Shown here in pieces: positions 26,157 through 35,262 of a DNA stretch of 64,000 nucleotides. Within the stretch, counting starts at the first letter, position 1. Each line of letters starts with the position of its first letter. A program made the position numbers and the translations under genes. The stretch is from Oceanisphaera marina (GTDB taxonomy: Bacteria; Pseudomonadota; Gammaproteobacteria; Enterobacterales; Aeromonadaceae): contig NZ_BMKE01000015.1 in NCBI RefSeq assembly GCF_014643915.1, forward strand, positions 29,184 through 93,183. The letters run 5' to 3'. Under the pieces are notes generated by a model, which made no database searches, was not told where the DNA came from, and saw nothing but the letters and a program-made list of their open reading frames with translations.

Positions 26157-27821
26157 CTAATAAGACTGGCTGTGCACGCCTTTAATGGCGCGCCCGGAAG
26201 GGTCGGCCATCAGTTTCCATTGTTCATCCCACTCTATGGCGGTCGGGGTCGAACAGGCCACAGATGGGCCGCAGGGCACGCAGCGTGCGGCGGATTCCTG
26301 AGGGAAATGGCCTTCAAAAATAGCGCGGTAATAATAGGCTTCTTTATTGGTGGGGGTATTCAACGGAAAGCGAAACGCGGCCGCGGCCATCATCTGGTCG
26401 GTGACTTCCTGTTCGACCATGGCTTTGAGACTGTCGATCCAGGAGTAGCCAACGCCGTCCGAAAACTGCTCTTTCTGCCGCCATACCACTTCATCGGGCA
26501 GCAGGTCGGCGAAGGCCTGACGCAGTATGTGCTTTTCCATTTTCCCCTGGCCGCACATTTTATCGGCAGGGTTAAGTCGCATCGCCACATCCATGAATGC
26601 TTTGTCGAGAAAGGGCACTCGGGCTTCTACGCCCCAGGCGGCCATGGATTTGTTGGCGCGCAGGCAATCGAACATGTGCAGGGCTTGCAGCTTGCGCACG
26701 GTTTCTTCGTGAAACTCTCGGGCGTTGGGTGCCTTGTGAAAATACAGATAACCGCCAAACAGCTCGTCTGAACCTTCGCCAGACAGCACCATCTTGATGC
26801 CCATGGCTTTAATGCGTCGCGCCATCAAGTACATGGGGGTCGAGGCTCTTATGGTGGTCACGTCATAGGTTTCGAGGTGATAAATAACATCACGCAGGGC
26901 ATCGAGCCCCTCCTGCACCGTGTACAGCAATTCGTGATGCACCGTGCCCAGGTGCTCGGCAACCTTGCGGGCGGCAATCAGATCGGGGGCACCCTCCAGC
27001 CCGACGGCAAACGAGTGTAACTGCGGCCACCAGGCTTTGCTGTTGTCGTGATCTTCCACTCGTCGGTCAGCATAGATTTTGGCAATGGCAGAAATCACCG
27101 AGGAGTCGAGCCCGCCCGACAACAGTACGCCATAAGGCACATCACACATTAGCTGGCGTTTAACCGCAGCCATCAGCGCTTCGCGTAATTCGTCCACACT
27201 CGAGGTTTGATGCTCCACGGCGGCATAATCTTCCCAGTCGCGCTGATAATAGCGACGCAACTCGCCTTCTTTGCTGTACAGCAGGTGGCCGGGAGGGAAC
27301 TCGTTAATGGTTTTGCACACCGGGGTGAGCGCCTTCATCTCGGAAGACACATAGAAGTTGCCTTGCTCGTCGTGCCCGGTGTAAAGGGGAATAATGCCCA
27401 TGTGATCACGACCAATCAAATAGGCGTCCTGTGCTTCGTCATAGAGCACGAAGGCAAAGATGCCATTGAGGTCATCCAGAAAATCAGGGCCTTTTTCCTG
27501 ATACAGGGCGAGAATAATTTCGCAATCCGATTGGGTCTGAAATTCAAAATCGCTCTTAAGATCTGCCTGTAGCGCCTTGTGGTTATATATTTCACCATTC
27601 ACTGCCAGAACATGGGTTTTGGCTGTATTAAGCAAGGGTTGGGCACCACTGTCGAGGCCGACGATGGCGAGCCGTTCATGCACCAGAATAGCGTGATCAC
27701 AGCTGTAAATACCCGACCAGTCCGGGCCGCGATGGCGCAGTAGCTTGGAAAGCTCCAGTGCGCGGGCGCGCAGGGTGGAAACATCGGATTTAAGCTCGAG
27801 AATACCAAAAATAGAACACAT
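26157..27821 (-). CDS. asnB: Asparagine synthase B, glutamine-hydrolysing
   Basis: A 554-residue protein, the length of E. coli AsnB. It makes asparagine from aspartate, ATP and glutamine. Cys2 after the initiator methionine (MCSIFGI) is the glutaminase nucleophile; RHRGPDWSG and NGEIYNH complete the class II amidotransferase domain. The synthetase domain shows the pyrophosphatase loop LLSGGLDSSV near residue 230 and SGEGSDELFGGYLYF near 345. The ATG at 27821 has AAGGATGATGAT before it. A dyad at 27922-27947 upstream could be an operator. The gene stands alone, with a hairpin at its 3' end. Confidence 0.97.
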   Translation of the reverse strand: MCSIFGILELKSDVSTLRARALELSKLLRHRGPDWSGIYSCDHAILVHERLAIVGLDSGAQPLLNTAKTHVLAVNGEIYNHKALQADLKSDFEFQTQSDCEIILALYQEKGPDFLDDLNGIFAFVLYDEAQDAYLIGRDHMGIIPLYTGHDEQGNFYVSSEMKALTPVCKTINEFPPGHLLYSKEGELRRYYQRDWEDYAAVEHQTSSVDELREALMAAVKRQLMCDVPYGVLLSGGLDSSVISAIAKIYADRRVEDHDNSKAWWPQLHSFAVGLEGAPDLIAARKVAEHLGTVHHELLYTVQEGLDALRDVIYHLETYDVTTIRASTPMYLMARRIKAMGIKMVLSGEGSDELFGGYLYFHKAPNAREFHEETVRKLQALHMFDCLRANKSMAAWGVEARVPFLDKAFMDVAMRLNPADKMCGQGKMEKHILRQAFADLLPDEVVWRQKEQFSDGVGYSWIDSLKAMVEQEVTDQMMAAAAFRFPLNTPTNKEAYYYRAIFEGHFPQESAARCVPCGPSVACSTPTAIEWDEQWKLMADPSGRAIKGVHSQSY

Positions 27822-27921
27822 ATCATCATCCTTAACTTGTTGCTCTACGTTATAAAATCAGGTTGGCAGAGTCTCGGTGGGATGGAAAGGTAAAATGGAT
27901 GAAAATCAAAATTAAAGCGAA

Positions 27922-27947
27922 ATGTAAATGATATTGTCATTTTACAT
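27922..27947 (-). promoter_or_regulatory. Dyad upstream of asnB, possible operator
   Basis: ATGTAAATGA at 27922-27931 and TCATTTTACAT at 27937-27947 form an imperfect inverted repeat around 100 bases before the asnB start, within AT-rich DNA. The halves recall TGTAAA-TTTACA boxes but the 12-base centre is too long for a TyrR box. The regulator is unknown. Confidence 0.4.
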
Positions 27948-28016
27948 CTCGTTTAAAGCGTAAAAATTAATAATTAAGCCGTTTAATTGATTTTTCGGCA
28001 ATTCAGGTTTGTTGGG

Positions 28017-28655
28017 TTATAGCAGTAAACTTGGCGCAACCGGGTCATCAATACGAAACCAGCCCGCAATGCTGAGTCGGTCTCTGGTCGCCGGCAGTAC
28101 CTCATGAGGAAAATCTTCCGACAAGAAGCACACCAGGGTGCCAGCCTTGGGCATAATACGATGTAAAACGGTTTTATGCTGAAAAGGATAGACCAAGAGT
28201 TCTCCGCCGTCGCCAGCCTGCCAGTCATCGTTCAGGTAGAGCACAGTGGTGAGTCGGCGATTACTCCGGCCGCGAAATGCGTCCAGGTGTTTTTTATAAA
28301 AGTCGCCAATCTGATAAAGCGCATAGTGACATTCATAATCTTTCAACCCCATGAACAATTGACGATTCAGCGTTTGCCTCAGGCTGGCCATCAGCGCCAG
28401 ATAATAACGCTGTACTTGGGTGTCGCCCTCAATCCAGCGAGTCTTGTCACTGCGGATCCGCTCGTTGGTTTGCTGATGTTGTTCACGGCCAATCGCGGCG
28501 GGGGTCAGTTCCCAGGGGGGAAGGGTGGCTAAATCGTGGCGCAAGGCGGCGACCCGTTCAGCATCTATAAAATCAGGGAAAATGCCAATACCGGGTCCGG
28601 CGATGGCCTCTATTATGTGATCAAAATCATGTTCAAGCTGTACAACTGCATTCAC
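28017..28655 (-). CDS. 2-oxoglutarate/Fe(II) prolyl-hydroxylase-like dioxygenase
   Basis: A 212-residue oxygenase with a double-stranded beta-helix fold. The iron ligands are visible as H123-x-D125 (HLDAFRGRSNRRLTTVLYLND) and H184 (DFPHEVLP); R193 in RDRLSIAGWF should bind 2-oxoglutarate. It resembles the bacterial EGL-9/SM-20 group, whose Pseudomonas member hydroxylates a proline of elongation factor Tu. That substrate is a reasonable guess, not shown here. The start is a GTG at 28655 with GGAGGGG nine bases upstream. It lies upstream of asnB on the same strand, but 195 bases and a dyad separate them. Confidence 0.88.
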   Translation of the reverse strand: MNAVVQLEHDFDHIIEAIAGPGIGIFPDFIDAERVAALRHDLATLPPWELTPAAIGREQHQQTNERIRSDKTRWIEGDTQVQRYYLALMASLRQTLNRQLFMGLKDYECHYALYQIGDFYKKHLDAFRGRSNRRLTTVLYLNDDWQAGDGGELLVYPFQHKTVLHRIMPKAGTLVCFLSEDFPHEVLPATRDRLSIAGWFRIDDPVAPSLLL

Positions 28656-28789
28656 GTCGACCCCTCCATCAGGAGCGCTATTAACACTGATCGCGACTCA
28701 GGTAGCCAGAAAGAAAAATTGCATGTAAAGCATAAGAGTACTGCTTAAGTCGCGACCTGTCCGTTTTATCGGTGAACGGTCATCTTTTG

Positions 28790-28811
28790 TGAGAGCAGTG
28801 TGAGAGCAGTG
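28790..28811. repeat. Two tandem copies of TGAGAGCAGTG
   Basis: Exact 11-base direct repeats at 28790-28800 and 28801-28811 in the gap between the dioxygenase gene and the tRNA terminator. No function is evident. Confidence 0.7.
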
Positions 28812-28848
28812 AGTGAAAAGGGAAAAACGCGAGGGATCTACAGGCACA

Positions 28849-28888
28849 AAAAAGCCCTTGCCAGCATCACGCTTAACAAGGGCTTTTT
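28849..28888 (-). terminator. Rho-independent terminator after tRNA-Ser
   Basis: Arms AAAAAGCCCTTG and CAAGGGCTTTTT enclose a 16-base loop; read on the minus strand the hairpin ends in a T run and lies seven bases after the tRNA 3' end. Confidence 0.9.
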
Positions 28889-28895
28889 CTGAATG

Positions 28896-28983
28896 TGGCG
28901 GTGAGGGAGAGATTCGAACTCTCGATACGTTGCCGTATACACGCTTTCCAGGCGTGCTCCTTAAGCCACTCGGACACCTCACC
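28896..28983 (-). tRNA. tRNA-Ser (GGA)
   Basis: An 88-base class II tRNA read on the minus strand. It begins GGTGAGG and ends CCTCACC-G-CCA, with the CCA encoded. The anticodon stem CACGC/GCGTG encloses CTGGAAA, giving anticodon GGA for UCC/UCU serine codons. The long variable arm TATACGGCAACGTATC and the T-loop GTTCGAATC are intact. It is nearly identical to E. coli serW/serX. No integrase or attachment-like duplication is seen beside it. Confidence 0.98.
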
Positions 28984-29116
28984 AAATTTTTTGTGCCGAG
29001 GAGGATTGAGCCAACTCAGCAAACAACGAGGCGTAATTTAGCGATAAGCCGGGGCTTGTTCAAGGCATTTTGCCAAAAAAACGTTTAACCGGCTTAACCC
29101 TGAGCAAATTGGCGGC

Positions 29117-29566
29117 TTAATGCACAGCGGAGGGCATTTTTTGTGGTTCATCGTCCTGCATCAGAAACCCGAGTTCGGTAATTTCCAGCAACAGCTGCTG
29201 AGTCGCCATCATGGTTTGCTGTACGATCCAGAGAAACTGGGCTTGATCCATACCTGCCTGGGTATGCAGATAGTCAGCCACAATCAGGCGTGGCAGATTA
29301 TCGTCCACAATATCAATAAACACCTTGAGGCTGGGATAATTCATGTTCAAGCGGCTTAGGTCGGCCATGAGCGCCAGCAGGCCGGTGGGTCGAACTTCAA
29401 TCTCGGTCGTTACAATCGCGCCTTCATGCTCAACAAACAGTCGACTTTCCAGTACGCCATCCAGTCCCTGCAACTCGGATAAATGAATGCCGTGGCAGTT
29501 TTCACATACATAATGGTCGATGTAGCCGGCGGTTAGCCAGCGCATGGCAATTTCTGCTGTTAACAC
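29117..29566 (-). CDS. ybjN: YbjN-domain protein
   Basis: A 149-residue protein similar along its length to E. coli YbjN (158), which has a fold like type III secretion chaperones. Shared features are the CENCHGIHL segment near residues 21-29, the EVRPTGLLALMADLSRLN stretch and FIDIVDDNLPRLIVADYL. YbjN has been linked to stress tolerance, motility and biofilm in enterobacteria, but its biochemical role is unknown. Overexpression effects are pleiotropic, so I do not infer a pathway. The start ATG is at 29566. It is divergent from the universal stress gene beginning at 29780. Confidence 0.85.
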   Translation of the reverse strand: MLTAEIAMRWLTAGYIDHYVCENCHGIHLSELQGLDGVLESRLFVEHEGAIVTTEIEVRPTGLLALMADLSRLNMNYPSLKVFIDIVDDNLPRLIVADYLHTQAGMDQAQFLWIVQQTMMATQQLLLEITELGFLMQDDEPQKMPSAVH

Positions 29567-29779
29567 TAAGACTCCTGAAATGGGGGCGTTAAAGGAGCGA
29601 CAGTGTAAACTAAAGGGCGGGTGAGGAGAATAAAAAGCCGGTGGCTCATAGGCTTTGTGGTAAGCAAATAGGCGAAGTTTGCTTTTAGCGACAAAAACGG
29701 GAATGCTCGGTTAGCCAGTGTGCAGAACATGCTGGTACACCTGCCAGGACTCTGTGCGATTGACATAAGGAAGGTCGAT

Positions 29780-30640
29780 TTGAAAACGCTACTTGCTGCA
29801 ATTGATTTGGAACCGGGTTCCTTACTGGTGGTAAAAAGGGCGGCCGAGCTGGCGGCTCGACTCAAGGCCAAGCTGCATATAGTGCATGTGGTAGATGATG
29901 CCCTGACCTTGTATGAACCCATGATCGAAATATCGGTACGTCACCGGTTGAGGCAGGCAGCCGACCTGGCGCTGCAAGATTTTTTTGAAGCTCTGCCCGG
30001 CTCGGTCAAACCGCATACCAGCTGTCATGTGCTGTTAGGCAAACCCCATCAAACCTTAAGCAAGCAGGTGAGCGAGCTGGAGGCCGATGTGTTGATTGTC
30101 GGGCGCCACCATATAGAGCCGCTGCGAGACCTGTTTGTGGGTACCACTGCCGAGCGATTGTTGCGGCACTGTGATATTCCGCTATTGATGGTCAGTACCG
30201 ATTCGGTCGAACCCTATCAGCATGTATTGGCGGCAACCGACTTTTCCCGCAGTTCGCATCATGCGCTGCAGGCGGGGTTGGCCCTGGCCCCTCAGGCCAA
30301 TATTCGTCTGGTGCACGTATGCGAGCCTCCTTTTGTTGGCTTTGTACGATATGACAAGCAGGATCTCGATAACATGCTGGCGCAGAAAAAGGCCCGTCTG
30401 CGCCGGGAAGTAGAAACCGAGATGGCGCATTTTCTGGCAGTAGAAGACAAGAGCCGCATTAAAACCGACATTCTCACGGGGAATGTTCAGACGTGCCTGA
30501 CCGATGCGGTTGACCAATATCATCCCCAGATACTGGTGCTGGGGACCCATGGCCGACAAGGTATCAGCCGGCTGTTGATTGGCAGCGTCGCCACCAGCTT
30601 CCTGAGCACGCTGCCCTGTGATGTATTGGTCGCCAGATAG
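29780..30640 (+). CDS. Tandem universal stress protein
   Basis: A 286-residue protein with two UspA domains in a row (about residues 1-140 and 150-286). The second keeps the ATP-binding signature GTHGRQGISRLLIGS (G-2x-G-9x-GS) near its C-terminus; the first has a looser form, GRHHIEPLRDLFVGT. It may bind ATP and act in survival under starvation or stress, as in the UspE-like group, although it is not a clear UspE orthologue. I place the start at a TTG at 29780 because AAGGAAGG lies five bases upstream and the domain begins KTLLAAIDL at once; an upstream start would add a non-conserved leader. Confidence 0.87.
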   Translation: MKTLLAAIDLEPGSLLVVKRAAELAARLKAKLHIVHVVDDALTLYEPMIEISVRHRLRQAADLALQDFFEALPGSVKPHTSCHVLLGKPHQTLSKQVSELEADVLIVGRHHIEPLRDLFVGTTAERLLRHCDIPLLMVSTDSVEPYQHVLAATDFSRSSHHALQAGLALAPQANIRLVHVCEPPFVGFVRYDKQDLDNMLAQKKARLRREVETEMAHFLAVEDKSRIKTDILTGNVQTCLTDAVDQYHPQILVLGTHGRQGISRLLIGSVATSFLSTLPCDVLVAR

Positions 30641-30708
30641 GCTATATACGCGATACGTTGAAAACGGCGCTGTTTTGAGCTTGCAGCGTAACGCGTACGG
30701 TCTTGCTT

Positions 30709-31515
30709 TTAAGCAAACAAGCTCGGCCAGTGCTGCTGGCTGTTGCCGATCACCAAAAAGTAGGGGTTAAGCAACTGTCGGGTATCGGCATAGCTTAGAG
30801 GTTGGCCGTTGAGCTGCACGACCTGGCCGCCCGCCTGTTCTACCACGCAATGGGCCGCCGCCGTATCCCACAAGGATGTTGGCCCCAGGCGCGGGTAGAC
30901 ATCGGCGCTACCTTCTGCCACCAGACACAGTTTAAGCGAACTGCCCATGGCCACCAGTTCATGGCTGCCCAGCTGTGCCAATAGCCGCGGCATGGCCTCG
31001 CCGGCATGAGAGCGGCTGCCTACCACGCGCCAGGGTGTATTGGCATCGTGGCTGGCTACGGTGAGTGGGCTGACGTGGCCCTGGGCATCCGTCTTGTGGG
31101 CGCCCAGGCCGAGCGCTGCCGTATAACAGACATCCAATGCCGGCGCATAGACCACGCCCAGCACCGGCTTTCCCTGAACAATCAGTGCGATATTCACGGT
31201 GAATTCGCCGTTGCGTTTGATGAATTCCTTGGTGCCGTCCAGTGGGTCGATCAACCAGTAGCGACCTTGGGCGTCGGGGCCGGGAAATGAAGTGGTGTCT
31301 TCTTCCGATAGCACCGGCAGTCTCAAAGAGAGCTGCTTAAGACGCTGATCAATTAATTGATGCGCGGCGGCGTCGGCTTCGGTCAGAGGGGAATGGTCGG
31401 CTTTTTCCGTGACACTGATGGGGCGGCTGTAAACGTCCATGATAACGGCGCCAGCTGCGCGGGCGATGGTGGTCACCTCTTCAACCAGCGTGATATTAAG
31501 ATAAGGTGTATGCAC
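30709..31515 (-). CDS. cysQ: 3'(2'),5'-bisphosphate nucleotidase CysQ
   Basis: About 268 residues of the inositol-monophosphatase-like superfamily. It removes phosphate from 3'-phosphoadenosine 5'-phosphate made in sulfate assimilation. Metal-binding motifs are present: LSEEDT and WLIDPLDGTKEFIKRNGEFTVNIALI near the middle, and GPTSLWDTAAAHCVVEQAGG near the C-terminus. The frame is open for another 38 codons upstream, but a GTG at 31515 with GGAG eight bases before it starts exactly where homologues do (HTPYLNITLVEEVTTIARAAG). It lies in the gap between the stress-protein gene and ybiT, transcribed opposite to both. Confidence 0.92.
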   Translation of the reverse strand: MHTPYLNITLVEEVTTIARAAGAVIMDVYSRPISVTEKADHSPLTEADAAAHQLIDQRLKQLSLRLPVLSEEDTTSFPGPDAQGRYWLIDPLDGTKEFIKRNGEFTVNIALIVQGKPVLGVVYAPALDVCYTAALGLGAHKTDAQGHVSPLTVASHDANTPWRVVGSRSHAGEAMPRLLAQLGSHELVAMGSSLKLCLVAEGSADVYPRLGPTSLWDTAAAHCVVEQAGGQVVQLNGQPLSYADTRQLLNPYFLVIGNSQQHWPSLFA

Positions 31516-31717
31516 CGTGCTCTCCGTGGGTGATCTTGATATGAGTAAATATGATATAAAAAAACGTCGCTTATTCCTATTTATCAAAACGAGACCGCTT
31601 TGGCTCCACTCGGGCCGATAAATGCGCACATTCTTTGAACTTTACCTCGACTGTCGGTATCCTTGTCAGCCTTTGGCTAATGCCTCTTTTTCATTTCGTT
31701 AATTGTGAGTTTGCTTC

Positions 31718-33310
31718 TTGATATCCACCAACAACATCACCATGCAATTCGGCGCCAAGCCGCTGTTTGAAAATATCTCCGTTAAATTCGGTGACGGCAA
31801 TCGTTACGGTCTTATCGGTGCCAACGGCTGTGGCAAGTCCACCTTTATGAAGATTTTGGGTGGCGATCTGGAACCCAGTGCAGGCAATGTCAGCCTGGAT
31901 GTCAACGAGCGACTGGGTAAGTTGCGCCAGGATCAGTTTGCCTATGAAGAATACCGGGTGCTGGATGTGGTGATGATGGGGCACACCGAACTGTGGGCTG
32001 CCATTCACGAACGTGACGCCATTTACGCCAACCTGGAAGCCAGCGACGACGATTACATGAGAGCCGCAGAGCTGGAAGGTCTGGTAGCCGAATTTGATGG
32101 CTACACCGCCGAATCTCGCGCGGGCGAGCTGTTGCTGGGTGTGGGCATTGGCGTTGAACAGCATACCGGCCCCATGAGCGAAGTGGCGCCGGGCTTGAAA
32201 CTGCGGGTACTGCTGGCCCAGGCCCTGTTCTCCAACCCCGATGTATTGCTGTTGGACGAACCGACCAACAACCTGGACATCGACACCATTCGCTGGTTGG
32301 AAAGTGCGCTCAATGATCGTAACAGCACCATGATCATTATTTCTCACGATCGTCACTTCTTGAACAGTGTCTGCACTCATATGGCCGATCTGGATTATGG
32401 CGAGTTGCGGGTCTATCCGGGTAACTACGACGATTATATGCTGGCCTCTACTCAGGCCCGCGAGCGATTGATGTCCGACAACGCGAAAAAGAAGGCGCAA
32501 ATTGCCGATCTGCAATCTTTTGTTGCCCGCTTTAGCGCCAACGCCTCCAAGGCGCGCCAGGCAACGTCTCGCGCCAAACAGATTGATAAAATCAAGCTGG
32601 AAGACGTTAAGGTGTCCAGCCGTCAGAATCCGTTTATTCGCTTCGAGCAGGACAAGAAGCTGTATCGCAACATACTTGAAGTTGAGCAGCTGGCCCAGGG
32701 ATACGATGACAATATTCTGTTCAAAAATCTGGACATGCTGGTAGAAGTGGGCGAGCGCATTGCCATTCTTGGTGCCAACGGTATTGGTAAATCCACCCTG
32801 GTAAAAACCCTGTTCGGCGAGCTGACGCCGGCCAGCGGCCATTATAAATGGTCCGAAAATGCCAGCATTGGTTATTACGCTCAGGATCATGCGTCCGATT
32901 TCGACATGGATATTACCGTGTTTGACTGGATGAGCCAGTGGCAGCAGGCCGGTGACGACGAGCAAACCGTGCGCAGTGTGCTGGGTCGACTGTTGTTCAG
33001 CCAGGACGACATCAAGAAGAAAGTGGGCGTGCTCTCTGGTGGTGAACAGGGCCGCATGTTGTTTGGCAAGTTGATGATGCAAAAGCCCAACATACTGATC
33101 ATGGATGAACCCACCAACCACCTTGATATGGAGTCCATCGAGTCGTTGAACATGGCGCTGGAAATGTATCAGGGCACCCTGATCTTCGTTTCTCACGACC
33201 GAGAGTTTGTATCCTCTCTGGCGACCCGTATCCTGGAATTGAGCGAAAACGGCGTGCGTAACTTCAGTGGCAACTATGAAGAATACCTGCGCGAAAAGGG
33301 TATTGCATAA
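31718..33310 (+). CDS. ybiT: ABC-F ATPase YbiT
   Basis: A 530-residue ABC-F protein, the same length as E. coli YbiT and closely similar throughout. It has two nucleotide-binding domains and no membrane part. Walker A loops are GANGCGKST near residue 37 and GANGIGKST near 350; the second signature is LSGGEQGRM and both Walker B regions read [11 protein letters not shown] and [11 protein letters not shown]. The linker between domains (PtIM) is charged and helical ([28 protein letters not shown]). ABC-F factors act on the ribosome and can relieve translation stalling. The start is a TTG at 31718, where the homologous N-terminus begins; its ribosome site is weak. A terminator follows. Confidence 0.95.
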   Translation: MISTNNITMQFGAKPLFENISVKFGDGNRYGLIGANGCGKSTFMKILGGDLEPSAGNVSLDVNERLGKLRQDQFAYEEYRVLDVVMMGHTELWAAIHERDAIYANLEASDDDYMRAAELEGLVAEFDGYTAESRAGELLLGVGIGVEQHTGPMSEVAPGLKLRVLLAQALFSNPDVLLLDEPTNNLDIDTIRWLESALNDRNSTMIIISHDRHFLNSVCTHMADLDYGELRVYPGNYDDYMLASTQARERLMSDNAKKKAQIADLQSFVARFSANASKARQATSRAKQIDKIKLEDVKVSSRQNPFIRFEQDKKLYRNILEVEQLAQGYDDNILFKNLDMLVEVGERIAILGANGIGKSTLVKTLFGELTPASGHYKWSENASIGYYAQDHASDFDMDITVFDWMSQWQQAGDDEQTVRSVLGRLLFSQDDIKKKVGVLSGGEQGRMLFGKLMMQKPNILIMDEPTNHLDMESIESLNMALEMYQGTLIFVSHDREFVSSLATRILELSENGVRNFSGNYEEYLREKGIA

Positions 33311-33335
33311 ACTCGTTTGCAGTAAATGCGAACTA

Positions 33336-33374
33336 AAAAAGCCCCTGCAGGCCATGCCTGCAGGGGCTTTTTGT
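33336..33374 (+). terminator. Bidirectional terminator between ybiT and a stress-protein gene
   Basis: Perfect 16-base arms (33336-33351 and 33357-33372, core GCCCCTGCAGG) with a five-base loop and A/T runs on both sides. It serves the convergent ybiT and universal stress protein genes. Confidence 0.95.
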
Positions 33375-33387
33375 TATACAGATTCGC

Positions 33388-34242
33388 TTAGCGTAAAATC
33401 AACAGCGGCTGAGTCGACTCCTGCAGCATCAGATCGGTAATGCTGCCCAGCAGCCACTGACGAATGCGAGAGTGGCCGTAAGCGCCCATGACCACCAAAT
33501 CGATATCCTGTTTTTGCTGGTAGGCCAGCAGGTTCTTTTTCACTTCACCCTGCAACAGGGCCGACACGGCCTTCAGGCCTGCGTCTTCCAGTTGCAAGCG
33601 GGCGACTTCCAGCTGCTCCAGGTTTTGTGGATCCGGGCCTGCGACCATGACGATATGGCATTCAAGACCTTTAAACAGCGGTGAAGAGGCCAGCATGTCG
33701 ACCCCTTTGCGGGTAGTGTCACTGCCATCAAACGCCAGCATCACCTTGCGGGGTTGCTTGAATTCGCTCAGGGTCAGCAGCAACGGTTTGTCTGTGGTGC
33801 GAATAACCTGCTCAACATGGCTGCCCAAACGGCTGATGCTGTCGTCTTCATTGGCACCCTGACGACCCAATACCAGCAGTTGGCAGTAATCGTCATACTG
33901 TTCGATTTCATTAACCAGGCGACCCACGCGCTGAATGGTGCGTGGCTTGGCAAAGCCGGATTCGGTGACGTGAGCGCTGGCCTGATCCAGCACTTGTTTA
34001 CTGTGCTCTTTGGCAAGCTCGATGCGTTTTTTGTCCAGATTGGCCAGCTCATCGGTAATCTTGTCCTGCGGACTCAAGCTGGCAGCCCCACTCATGTTAA
34101 ACAGCATGGTCGGCTCGGGCTTTGGCAATACGTGCAGCAAGACCAGAGAAGCATCCAGCTGTTTGGTGGCCCAAGCAGCATAATCGCAAACGATGGTAGT
34201 ATGTTTGGAGCCATCAATACAGGCTAATACATTTGTTTTCAT
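33388..34242 (-). CDS. Tandem universal stress protein, copy 1
   Basis: A 284-residue double UspA protein starting MKTNVLACIDGSKHTT. The second half has an intact nucleotide signature, GAYGHSRIRQWLLGS, and ends with PLLILR; the first half has a variant GRQGANEDDSISRLGS. It is clearly paralogous to the neighbouring 34397-35248 gene (same length, same N-terminal and C-terminal motifs), so the pair arose by duplication. A 154-base gap holding a terminator separates it from that copy, so it probably has its own promoter. Likely role: ATP-binding stress factor. Confidence 0.88.
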   Translation of the reverse strand: MKTNVLACIDGSKHTTIVCDYAAWATKQLDASLVLLHVLPKPEPTMLFNMSGAASLSPQDKITDELANLDKKRIELAKEHSKQVLDQASAHVTESGFAKPRTIQRVGRLVNEIEQYDDYCQLLVLGRQGANEDDSISRLGSHVEQVIRTTDKPLLLTLSEFKQPRKVMLAFDGSDTTRKGVDMLASSPLFKGLECHIVMVAGPDPQNLEQLEVARLQLEDAGLKAVSALLQGEVKKNLLAYQQKQDIDLVVMGAYGHSRIRQWLLGSITDLMLQESTQPLLILR

Positions 34243-34370
34243 GAGCTTGATCCCGAAGATAAGTTATTGACTTTAAATAAAAAGAATCGCGGGGGCTCCG
34301 ATTCGGAATCACTGTAGCATACTTTAATGACATTTTGACTTGATGTTCATCAAGATTCATTTCATTAAAT

Positions 34371-34394
34371 AAAAAGCAGGGCCTAAGCCCTGCT
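34371..34394 (-). terminator. Terminator after stress-protein copy 2
   Basis: Arms AGCAGGGC and GCCCTGCT around a short loop, with a T-rich tail on the minus strand, starting two bases after the stop codon. It closes the SulP-stress-protein unit. Confidence 0.85.
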
Positions 34395-34396
34395 GG

Positions 34397-35248
34397 TTAA
34401 CGCAATATCAGCAAGGGTACCCGAGCGGCTCGGATCATGCTGTTGGTGGTGCTGCCTACCAGTAGTTGGCGAATGCGCGAGTGACCATAAGCACCCATGA
34501 CGATCATGTCGATGTCATGTTGCTGCTGATACGCGGCCAACGCCTGTTCTACCTCGCCGGGAATAATGTGCGATTGGGTATGAATACCGGCATCGTTCAG
34601 TAACACGCCGGCCCATTTCAATTGCTCTTGATGCTCGGCGGTATCGGCACCGATCAGTACCAGATGTAGCTCCAATCCGGCCAACAGCGGGCTTTCTGCC
34701 AGCATGGTCACGCTTTTACGGGTGGTGGCACTGCCATCGAACGCCAGCATGATTTTTTTGGGGGCCTTGAATTGACCCTGAGTCACCAGAACCGGGCAAT
34801 GCAGGGCCCGAATGGCTTGCTCTACATGGCTGCCCAGGTGAGCATAAGCCGAAGCCGAGTCTTCGCCGTGGCGACCCAGAATCAACAGTCGGGTGCTGGC
34901 TTCAAGCTCTACCAGTGTCTCTACAAACTCACCGTGGCGTTGCAGGCTGGTGGCCACCACGCCGCTTTTCAGCGCGCGAGCCTGGGCGGCTTCCAGCATC
35001 AGGCGGCCTTGCTCTATGGCCAGCTTGCTGCGCTGGGCATCCAGATCGGCCAGCGCAGCAAGCAAGTGTTCCTGGCTACCCAGGCCGATACTGCCGCTTA
35101 AGTCACGGTCAGGGGCGGCCTGGCTCTTGTCTTGCACATGCAAAAAGGTCAGCGGACTCGTCAGGCGCAAACTTGCCCAGCTGGCACAATCGCATACGGC
35201 GCTGGCATGGCTGGAACCGTCGATACAGGCTATTACATTGGTCGTCAT
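34397..35248 (-). CDS. Tandem universal stress protein, copy 2, next to SulP carrier
   Basis: A 283-residue double UspA protein starting MTTNVIACIDGSSHAS, with GAYGHSRIRQLLVGS in the second half. It begins 14 bases after the SulP transporter stop, so it is in the same operon. SulP carriers are often followed by, or fused to, universal stress domains in marine and cyanobacterial genomes; the stress protein may regulate the carrier by sensing ATP. That link is an inference from gene position. Confidence 0.88.
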   Translation of the reverse strand: MTTNVIACIDGSSHASAVCDCASWASLRLTSPLTFLHVQDKSQAAPDRDLSGSIGLGSQEHLLAALADLDAQRSKLAIEQGRLMLEAAQARALKSGVVATSLQRHGEFVETLVELEASTRLLILGRHGEDSASAYAHLGSHVEQAIRALHCPVLVTQGQFKAPKKIMLAFDGSATTRKSVTMLAESPLLAGLELHLVLIGADTAEHQEQLKWAGVLLNDAGIHTQSHIIPGEVEQALAAYQQQHDIDMIVMGAYGHSRIRQLLVGSTTNSMIRAARVPLLILR

Positions 35249-35262
35249 ACAAAATCCTTCTG

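Noticed and set aside
27922-27947. A TyrR box before asnB
   Set aside because: The TGTAAA and TTTACA halves are 12 bases apart instead of six, so the standard box is not met; retained only as an unassigned dyad.
28896-28983. tRNA-Ser as an integration site of a mobile element
   Set aside because: No integrase, no repeated tRNA 3' end and no composition change were seen on either side.
31691-33355. A 554-codon open frame on the minus strand covering the whole of ybiT
   Set aside because: It lies exactly opposite a highly conserved ABC-F gene, its composition is His/Gln/Val-rich as expected for an antisense frame, and it has no recognisable domain.
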